A DNA stretch of 11,040 bases, from NCBI GenBank assembly GCA_021779695.1, contig JAJYAE010000138.1, forward strand, positions 1-11,040, written 5' to 3'. Positions 1 through 5,016 of this stretch are shown here, piece by piece (the first letter of the stretch is position 1; each line of letters opens with the position of its first letter). The notes under the pieces were generated by a model. It was not told the origin of the DNA, searched no databases, and saw only the letters and a list, made by a program, of their open reading frames with translations. The stretch comes from Acidobacteriota bacterium (GTDB taxonomy: Bacteria; Acidobacteriota; Terriglobia; Terriglobales; Acidobacteriaceae). The position numbers and the translations under genes are program-made.

Positions 1-1846
1 TGGTGCTGGACTGGCCGTTGTTGTACTGGCCGATGGAGAGGCGATAGACGCTGTTGAGCTCGTCGAGGATCTGGTAGAACTGCTCGCCCGCGGTGGCGTC
101 GCTGAGGCCGATGGTCCAGCGATAGCCGTAGTCGGTCTGATAGCGGTTGTAGAGGCCGCGCTCATTGCCTGCGCCGGTGCCGAGGCGGAAGTGGTTGGTG
201 ATGGTGGCGTCCTGCTGCGAGCCGTACCAGTCGCCGGTGAGGCCATTGAAGCTGCGGTGGAAGGTGTCAAGGAAGCTGTTGCGCGTGCCGTTGTCAGTGA
301 GTTTTCCGGTGAACATGGTGCCGCCGGTGATCCAGTTGTTGTAGGCGCTGCCGGCGTCGGCGATGACCTGGCTGGTGGAGTTCTCATTGCGCAGGCCGAG
401 GATGGTGTTGTTCTGCGCGTTGGGGCCGAGGTGCAGCGCGGTGGAGCAGCCCTCGACATCGCCGCCGGTGAAGGTGTTGCCGTCGCCCTGCGCGAGATTG
501 ATGCCGGTGGTGCCTGCGATGGGATTGCCGCTGGATGTGGGGCAGTCAATGTGAAGGCGCACGAAGGCACTGGCGTTGAGCCAGTCGGTGGTGGCGGGAT
601 TGCTGATCTGATGGCCGATGGCGTTGACGGCGGTGAGGAAGCCGGTGAAGGCGTTGTCGTAGAACGTGCCGCCGGTGTAGTTGCCGGTGCCGTCGAGCGT
701 GATGCCGGTCTGGCTGGAGTTGCCCTGGAAGTAGAGGCTCTGGAGGTCGAGCTCCTGCGTGCGATAAGCAACGAGGCCTTGCGCGGTGGCGCTGGTGGAG
801 CCGGTGGTGTTGAGGACGGCGTTGTCGAGATGGAAGCCTTGCGTGTCTGCGGCGTAGGTGGGGTCGCCGATTTGAAAGATGGCGGCGGCGCCGGAGTACG
901 CGAAGACTGTGCCGCCAAGCGTGCCACTGGCTGCGCTGGAGCCACGCAGGGCGCAGCCGTGGAGCGTGACGTTGCGCGTGCCCGCGGTGACGAGGATCTG
1001 GTTCGCGGTGTAGATGGTGGCGCAAGGCAGGAGGATGGTGGTGTTGGCCGTTGAGATGGTGAGGCTCGAACCCATGGAGAGCGCGCCGGAGAAGTTGCGC
1101 GCATCACAGGTGCCGCCGTAGGTCGTGCTGATTTTTGCGACGCAGGACTGGAGCTTTGCGCCGAAGTCCGCGCCGGAGAGTTGATCGACTTGAATGGCTG
1201 CGCCGATTTGCGTGGCGGTGACGGGGCCGGTGAGCGTGCCACCGGTGAGGGGCAAGGCCTGACTGAAGGAGGCGTCGACGTAGTGCTTGTCAGCGGCCTG
1301 AAGGGGTTGCGTGGGATCGCCGCTGAGATAGAGCGGTCCGGTGAGTGTGCCGCCGGTGGGCGAGAGCGTGCTGGAGGTGATGGACTGGATGGCCTGATCG
1401 ACGTAGGCCTTGTCGACGGCCTGCACGGCCTGCACAGCGGGCATGAGCTGCGACTGCACGGCGGCGAGCGTGGCCTGCGCGGCGGCGGGCACGACCCAGT
1501 ACTGCGTGCTGGTGGAGCCGTCGCTCATTTGATAGACCGCGGTGTAGAAGAGGCCGGCGGGCGTGGAGCCGAGATTGGGCGCGAGGTTGACGGAGAGGAA
1601 TCCGTCGGCGGCGATGGTGGCCGTGGTTTTGCCGGCGGCGACCAGAGAGCCACCCGCGGTGGTGAACGAAGGCCAACTGATGAGCACGGTTCCCGAGCCG
1701 GGCTGACCGTTGGCCAGATAGACGGTGCCCTGCACGGTGGTGGTGGTGACGCCCTGCGCGCAGGCCAGCCAGGCGCTTGCGAGGCCGAGTAGAGTTCCGG
1801 CAAGCAAGCGGGCGACGCGCATCCAATCGAGTTTTGTGAGCTTCAT
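1..1846 (-). CDS. Secreted right-handed beta-helix (pectate-lyase-like) protein with fibre-type repeats, 3' end outside window
   Basis: The frame from ATG 1846 stays open to the left edge, giving 615 residues; the C-terminus is missing. An AAGGAAGG ribosome site lies 5 nt before the ATG. Residues 1-30 form a signal peptide: basic N-region, hydrophobic core, and an A-C-A cleavage site before Gln31. Residues 32-120 look like a beta-rich N-terminal domain. Two motif pairs follow: DKAYVD (145-150) with TGGTLTGP (164-171), and DKHYVD (186-191) with TGGTLTGP (201-208). These resemble stalk repeats of phage tail fibres. From DFGAKLQSC (227 on) the sequence turns into Gly/Asn/Thr-rich short strands (for example GNTFTGGDVEG and NNTILGL), typical of a right-handed parallel beta-helix. 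It is probably exported to the periplasm or cell surface. Sugar binding or cleavage is possible, but no catalytic residues can be assigned. Fold class is likely; function is unknown. Confidence 0.8.
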   Translation of the reverse strand, partial: MKLTKLDWMRVARLLAGTLLGLASAWLACAQGVTTTTVQGTVYLANGQPGSGTVLISWPSFTTAGGSLVAAGKTTATIAADGFLSVNLAPNLGSTPAGLFYTAVYQMSDGSTSTQYWVVPAAAQATLAAVQSQLMPAVQAVQAVDKAYVDQAIQSITSSTLSPTGGTLTGPLYLSGDPTQPLQAADKHYVDASFSQALPLTGGTLTGPVTATQIGAAIQVDQLSGADFGAKLQSCVAKISTTYGGTCDARNFSGALSMGSSLTISTANTTILLPCATIYTANQILVTAGTRNVTLHGCALRGSSAASGTLGGTVFAYSGAAAIFQIGDPTYAADTQGFHLDNAVLNTTGSTSATAQGLVAYRTQELDLQSLYFQGNSSQTGITLDGTGNYTGGTFYDNAFTGFLTAVNAIGHQISNPATTDWLNASAFVRLHIDCPTSSGNPIAGTTGINLAQGDGNTFTGGDVEGCSTALHLGPNAQNNTILGLRNENSTSQVIADAGSAYNNWITGGTMFTGKLTDNGTRNSFLDTFHRSFNGLTGDWYGSQQDATITNHFRLGTGAGNERGLYNRYQTDYGYRWTIGLSDATAGEQFYQILDELNSVYRLSIGQYNNGQSST

Positions 1847-1877
1847 CGGAGCCTTCCTTCTGCGATCAAAATCTTGA

Positions 1878-1938
1878 GGGCCATCGCGTGTGGGCGATGC
1901 GGCAAGCTGCTGCCGCTGCGCCCCCTGTGCGATGGCCC
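1878..1938 (-). other. Long imperfect hairpin between the small orphan gene and the beta-helix gene
   Basis: The outer arms GGGCCATCGC (1878-1887) and GCGATGGCCC (1929-1938) are perfect reverse complements. Inside them GGGCG (1892-1896) pairs with CGCCC (1919-1923), and GCGGCA (1899-1904) pairs with TGCCGC (1911-1916), around a 6-nt loop. In total 21 base pairs are interrupted by two small internal loops. In minus-strand RNA it lies 16 nt after the stop of the gene at 1955-2281 and 31 nt before the ATG at 1846. It could be an attenuator or terminator, or a leader structure of the beta-helix gene. Only a weak T-stretch (ATTTTG) follows, so intrinsic termination is not assured. Confidence 0.6.
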
Positions 1939-1954
1939 CCTGTTGCGTACTGCT

Positions 1955-2281
1955 TCAGTTCTTCAGTTCGGTGTTGCTGCCGGGCTCAGTCCACTGAGGC
2001 TCTGCAGCCCATTGATCGGCAAGGCTGGGTCCCGGTGGCTCAGCCTGCTTTTGCACGGACGCTCCGTAGCGTTCGGCGAGGTCGTAGAGGAACCGGGCGC
2101 ACTGGATGTGGCCGTCAAGGCCGCTCTTTGCCAGCGCCAAAGCGAGATCGATGCTCTTTTCGCGCAGCACGATATCTGCAGCGATGCGCATCTGTTCCGC
2201 GCCGGTTCCAACGGTGGACTCGGTTTCAGTTTCCTGTTTGCGTGGCGAATCGATCACCACGAGCTTCGTTTGCGATTCCAT
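1955..2281 (-). CDS. Small orphan hypothetical protein, 108 aa
   Basis: I do not recognise this protein. The ATG at 2281 is preceded by GGCGGA six bases upstream; the frame also stays open to a GTG at 2359, but with no better ribosome site. The N-terminal third is polar (MESQTKLVVIDSPRKQETE). Residues about 34-72 read as two amphipathic helices (MRIAADIVLREKSIDLALAL, then GHIQCARFLYDLAERYGAS), a helix-turn-helix-like hairpin of repeats. The tail is Pro/Gln/Glu-rich. There is no signal peptide or membrane segment. It lies on the same strand as the beta-helix gene, 108 bp upstream, with a large hairpin between them. The helical pattern argues for a real gene; function unknown. Confidence 0.5.
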   Translation of the reverse strand: MESQTKLVVIDSPRKQETETESTVGTGAEQMRIAADIVLREKSIDLALALAKSGLDGHIQCARFLYDLAERYGASVQKQAEPPGPSLADQWAAEPQWTEPGSNTELKN

Positions 2282-2438
2282 CTTCTGTCCGCCTGTCCCG
2301 GACAGCCATTCGCGGTTGTGCCGCTGCAGGAGCGGATCGATTGCCAGGCAGCTCCGCACCGGAGCTGCGATCCGTACGTTGAATCAGATGCTCTTTTCGG
2401 CGGCACAAGGACCGCGGCCGGAGTCCGAAAAGAATGTG

Positions 2439-2459
2439 GAAGAGCGACACGTGCTCTTC
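2439..2459. repeat. Inverted repeat GAAGAGC-N7-GCTCTTC
   Basis: Two perfect 7-bp arms flank a 7-nt loop that overlaps a CACGTG palindrome. It lies in the gene-free stretch upstream of the small minus-strand gene, so it could be an operator or a leader hairpin. Nothing else supports a function. Confidence 0.35.
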
Positions 2460-2516
2460 GATGTTCAGCATCTCTTTCTTGATTATTTTCAGGATAGCGA
2501 ATGGCGAGAATTAACA

Positions 2517-2541
2517 TGCAAAACTTGGAAAGTTTTTTGCA
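2517..2541. repeat. AT-rich inverted repeat, possible operator
   Basis: TGCAAAACTT at 2517-2526 is mirrored by AAGTTTTTTGCA at 2530-2541, with GGA between and two extra T residues in the right arm. It sits in the AT-rich part of the intergenic region between the divergently placed small gene and aquaglyceroporin gene, where a regulator site would be expected. No regulator family can be named. Confidence 0.35.
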
Positions 2542-2660
2542 CAGTGTTTTCAATGGTTTGAGTGGGTTCGACGAGATGCGGGGACTTGACAGCTTGGCGG
2601 CGTGGGGCTGCGTCGGTGAAAATGCCTTCGATTCACGCATTGATGTTTTGATTGCAGGCA

Positions 2661-2667
2661 AGAGGAG
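2661..2667 (+). promoter_or_regulatory. Ribosome binding site fixing the aquaglyceroporin start
   Basis: AGAGGAG ends 5 nt before ATG 2673. The alternative in-frame TTG at 2652 lies upstream of this site and has no ribosome site of its own, so ATG 2673 is preferred. Confidence 0.75.
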
Positions 2668-2672
2668 CTTGG

Positions 2673-3401
2673 ATGCATTCGGTGTGGCTGGGCGAGATGA
2701 TGGGCACGCTGGTGCTGGTGCTGCTGGGCAACGGCGTGTGTGCGGGCGTGACGCTGCGGAAGTCGTATGCGGCGGATGCGGGCTGGATGGTGGTGACGAC
2801 GGGCTGGGCGCTGGCGGTGCTGTGTGGAGTGCTGGTGGCGCAGGCCTTTGGAAGCCCGGGCGCGAATCTGAATCCGGCGATTACGCTGGCGGCGGCGGTG
2901 ACGAGCGGGGACTGGTCGCAACTGGCGTGGCTGTGGAGCGCGCAACTGGTGGGCGCGATGGGCGGCGCGGCGCTGACGGTGGTGCACTACGGGCCGCACT
3001 GGAAGGAGACTCCGGACGCGGCGGCGAAGCTGGGGATCTTTTGCACGAATGGCGCAGTGCCGAGTCCGCTGTTCAATTTTCTGAGTGAAGTGATTGGGAC
3101 GATGGTGCTGGTGGTGGTGGCGGGCGCCATTGGGTCGCATGGTGTGTCAGCCACGGGACCGGCAGGCGGCGTGGGGCAGTGGCTGGTGGCGAGCCTGGTG
3201 TGGGGGATTGGACTTTCGCTGGGCGGCACGACGGGATATGCGATTAATCCGGCGCGCGATCTGGGTCCACGGCTGGTGCATGCGCTGGCGCCGATTCCCG
3301 GCAAGGGCGGATCGAATTGGGGATACGCGCCGATTCCTGTGCTGGGGCCGCTGACGGGCGGCGTACTGGCGGGGTTGCTGTTGCGGCTGGCACATGTGTG
3401 A
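2673..3401 (+). CDS. Aquaglyceroporin / glycerol facilitator (MIP family)
   Basis: This is a 242-aa inner-membrane channel of the major intrinsic protein family, of usual length. Both half-helix pore motifs are present: GANLNPA (Asn67-Pro-Ala) and NPARD (192-196). The Asp after the second NPAR is typical of glycerol facilitators rather than water-only aquaporins. Lining it up with GlpF puts the selectivity filter at Trp45, Gly180, Tyr189 and Arg195, close to GlpF's Trp/Gly/Phe/Arg, so passage of glycerol or other small polyols is likely. Six hydrophobic segments are visible. There is no glycerol kinase or glycerol dehydrogenase next to it, so its physiological solute is open. Its last codons and stop fall inside the first copy of a downstream tandem repeat. 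Confidence 0.92.
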   Translation: MHSVWLGEMMGTLVLVLLGNGVCAGVTLRKSYAADAGWMVVTTGWALAVLCGVLVAQAFGSPGANLNPAITLAAAVTSGDWSQLAWLWSAQLVGAMGGAALTVVHYGPHWKETPDAAAKLGIFCTNGAVPSPLFNFLSEVIGTMVLVVVAGAIGSHGVSATGPAGGVGQWLVASLVWGIGLSLGGTTGYAINPARDLGPRLVHALAPIPGKGGSNWGYAPIPVLGPLTGGVLAGLLLRLAHV

Positions 3402-3419
3402 GGGATGTCTCACGCCCAC

Positions 3420-3449
3420 CCATTTCGTCTGCTGATGCAGACAAAATGG
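3420..3449 (-). other. Repeat hairpin A, copy 1
   Basis: The left arm CCATTTCGTCTGC and right arm GCAGACAAAATGG enclose the loop TGAT. Twelve of 13 pairs are Watson-Crick. The odd pair is C-A on the plus strand but G-U in minus-strand RNA. Confidence 0.75.
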
Positions 3450-3550
3450 ATGGTGCACACAGTTCAGTGGTGAGTTGAGGTCGTGATTTCCTCGGTCTCA
3501 AAAGCAAGACAGGGGGCACCTGTCTCCATCGCGATCCAAGTCTCTGCTCT

Positions 3551-3590
3551 CCCACCCAAGGTCTCCACTTGCGTGGAGACCTTGAATGGG
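3551..3590 (-). other. Repeat hairpin B, copy 1
   Basis: Eighteen-base arms enclose the loop TTGC. The inner 11 bp (AAGGTCTCCAC with its complement) are perfect. Two outer positions are C-A mismatches on the plus strand and G-U wobbles in minus-strand RNA. Confidence 0.75.
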
Positions 3591-3635
3591 GCACCCAGAT
3601 GGATGGCGCATGTGTGAGAGGTGTTCGACGCCCAC

Positions 3636-3665
3636 CCATTTCGTCTGCTGATGCAGACAAAATGG
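3636..3665 (-). other. Repeat hairpin A, copy 2
   Basis: Identical to hairpin A of copy 1, 216 bp further on, including the single position that pairs (G-U) only in minus-strand RNA. Confidence 0.75.
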
Positions 3666-3766
3666 ATGGGGCACACAGGTCAGTGGTGAGTTGAGGTTGT
3701 GATTTCCTCGGTCTCAAAAGCAAGACAGGGGGCACCCGGTTCCGTCGCGATCCAAGTCTCTGGTCT

Positions 3767-3806
3767 CCCATTCAAGGTCTCCACTTGCGTGGAGACCTTG
3801 AATGGG
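3767..3806 (-). other. Repeat hairpin B, copy 2 (perfect 18-bp stem)
   Basis: CCCATTCAAGGTCTCCAC at 3767-3784 and its exact reverse complement at 3789-3806 enclose the 4-nt loop TTGC. In minus-strand RNA it lies about 30 nt past the stop codon of the zinc dehydrogenase gene. It could therefore block or end read-through and protect the 3' end, although no T-run follows it. Confidence 0.8.
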
Positions 3807-3834
3807 GCACCCAGATGGATGGCCGTGAGATTCC

Positions 3835-4851
3835 TTAGCTGACGTCGATCATGATTTTGGTGAAGCGGGCGGGGTCGCGGTCCCATGCGGCGAAGATGGC
3901 GGGCGCTTCTTCGATGGGGACGGTGTGCGTGACGGCGTCTTCGACGGGGAAGCGGCGCTCTTCCAACATGCGGATGACGGAGCGGAAGTCCTCTGGCTGC
4001 GCGTTGCGCGAGCCGAGGATGTCGAGCTCCTTCTGGACGAAGAGGCGTGTTTCGTAGGCGACGTTCTCTTTGGCATAGCCGATGTAGACAACGCGGCCGG
4101 TGAAGGCGACCTCTTCGACGGCGGCACGGAAGGTCTGCGGGAGGCCGATGGCTTCAATGATGACGTCGGGGCCGCGGCCGCTGGTGAGCTCGGCGAGGCG
4201 GGTGTGGAGATCTTCTCGCGCGGTGTTGATGAGGTAGACGGCGCCGGCCTTTTGCGCGGTGGCGAGCTTGGCGTCATCAAGATCGATGCCGATGACGGTG
4301 GCTCCGCGGAAGGCTGCACCGGCGACGGCGCCGAGGCCGACACCACCGCAGCCGATGATGGCCACAGTGTCTTCTGCCGCGACGCGGCCGCGGGCGGCGG
4401 CGTGGAAGCCGACGGTGAGCGGCTCAACGAGGCAGAGCTCCTTGAGGGTGAGGCTGGCGCTGTAGAGTCGCGAGGCTGGCGCGTTGATGTATTCGGTGAG
4501 CGCGCCGTCGCGCTGGACGCCGAGGGTCTGGTTGAACTGGCAGGCGTTGGCGCGGCCACGGAGGCAGGCCGGGCATTGGCCGCAATTGGAGTAGGGCGAG
4601 AGCGTGACTTCCATGCCGGCGGTCCATTGCGGATGGGCGGGGTTGGTGTGGACGACGGTGGCGGCGACCTCGTGACCGGGAATGCGCGGGAAGGTGATGA
4701 GCGGATTGCGGCCGCGGTAGGAGTTGAGATCGCTGCCGCAGAGGCCGACTTTGTGGACGCGGAGCAGGATGTCGTCTGTTGTAACGGGCGCGGGCTCGGG
4801 GACGGAATGAATGGCGGCCTGGCCGGGAGCTTCAAGAACAAGGGCTTTCAC
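3835..4851 (-). CDS. Zinc-dependent medium-chain alcohol/polyol dehydrogenase
   Basis: This 338-aa cytosolic NAD-dependent oxidoreductase belongs to the sorbitol / L-idonate / galactitol-phosphate dehydrogenase group. It has a GroES-like N-terminal domain and a Rossmann domain. Catalytic zinc ligands fit Cys38, His60-Glu61 and Glu143. The structural-zinc lobe has Cys90, Cys93, Cys96 and Cys104. The nucleotide loop is GCGGVG (167-172), and Asp190 at the end of the second strand favours NAD over NADP. The start is GTG 4851, with AGGAGA 7 nt upstream; the open frame continues far upstream but that part is the antisense of the neighbouring gene. It is divergent from a dehydratase of the altronate family, so it may oxidise an aldonate or polyol feeding that enzyme, for example as a substitute for a mannitol-type UxaB. 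Exact substrate unknown. Confidence 0.9.
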   Translation of the reverse strand: MKALVLEAPGQAAIHSVPEPAPVTTDDILLRVHKVGLCGSDLNSYRGRNPLITFPRIPGHEVAATVVHTNPAHPQWTAGMEVTLSPYSNCGQCPACLRGRANACQFNQTLGVQRDGALTEYINAPASRLYSASLTLKELCLVEPLTVGFHAAARGRVAAEDTVAIIGCGGVGLGAVAGAAFRGATVIGIDLDDAKLATAQKAGAVYLINTAREDLHTRLAELTSGRGPDVIIEAIGLPQTFRAAVEEVAFTGRVVYIGYAKENVAYETRLFVQKELDILGSRNAQPEDFRSVIRMLEERRFPVEDAVTHTVPIEEAPAIFAAWDRDPARFTKIMIDVS

Positions 4852-5016
4852 GAGCGGGTCTCCTGCGGAATGAAGAGAATGAAGAAGCGATGAAAGATTG
4901 ATGATACGGCGAGGGATGCTGCCTGTGCGAGCTGGACGGTCGAAGCGAGGTGAGTGCACGTTGTATTCTGGGCAATGGTGAACCAACCACCGATGCTGAG
5001 TTGCTGAAGGAGTGGC
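4852..5016. promoter_or_regulatory. Divergent intergenic region between dehydrogenase and dehydratase genes
   Basis: These 165 bp separate two genes that point away from each other, so promoters for both should lie here. AGGAGA (4859-4864) is the ribosome site for the minus gene, and GAAGGAG (5006-5012) for the plus gene. TATTCT at 4964-4969 is a possible plus-strand -10 box, but I find no convincing -35 at the right distance. No obvious operator palindrome is visible. Confidence 0.45.

Larger units (their letters stand above)
2282..2672. other. 391-bp stretch without a convincing gene
   Basis: Several overlapping open frames exist on both strands (for example minus 2226-2471 and 2254-2661, plus 2501-3088), but none has family-like composition. 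The part around 2470-2560 is clearly AT-richer than its surroundings, as expected for a promoter region serving the minus-strand small gene and/or the plus-strand aquaglyceroporin. I could not pick a promoter with good -35 and -10 boxes: TTGACA at 2586-2591 has no matching -10. Two inverted repeats inside it are listed separately. Confidence 0.5.
3391..3606. repeat. 216-bp tandem repeat, copy 1
   Basis: This is the first of two directly adjacent copies with a 216-bp period; by eye about 16 positions differ (about 93% identity). It begins within the last codons of the aquaglyceroporin gene. It holds two hairpins, at 3420-3449 and 3551-3590, and the conserved stretch CTCGGTCTCAAAAGCAAGAC between them. 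The period is a multiple of three, which keeps long repetitive minus-strand frames open by chance; I do not regard those as genes. Confidence 0.9.
3607..3822. repeat. 216-bp tandem repeat, copy 2
   Basis: This is the second copy of the element, ending 13 bp before the stop codon of the convergent zinc dehydrogenase gene. Differences from copy 1 cluster near the start (positions 3-21 of the unit) and around 3737-3746 of this copy, while the hairpin cores are conserved. After its final GATGG, the bases GCCGTGAGA weakly resemble the start of a further unit. Confidence 0.9.

Noticed and set aside
191..1054. Plus-strand open frame of 287 codons
   Set aside because: Gly/Ala/Val-only composition. 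It is the antisense shadow of the minus-strand beta-helix gene, which has a signal peptide, ribosome site and meaningful motifs.
2586..2591. TTGACA as a -35 box for the aquaglyceroporin gene
   Set aside because: The expected -10 position 16-18 bp downstream is GC-rich with no TATAAT-like sequence.
2226..2661. Two further minus-strand frames (2226-2471 and 2254-2661) in the gene-free stretch
   Set aside because: They overlap each other and the start of the small orphan gene in other frames, with low-complexity composition and weak or no ribosome sites.
3244..3771. Minus-strand frame of 175 codons encoding an apparent repeat protein
   Set aside because: It is open only because the 216-bp repeat period is a multiple of three. 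It runs antisense into the aquaglyceroporin gene and its codons show no protein-like pattern.
3391..3822. CRISPR array or insertion sequence
   Set aside because: Only two adjacent units of 216 bp, no short repeats with unique spacers, no transposase frame and no clear terminal inverted repeats with target duplications.
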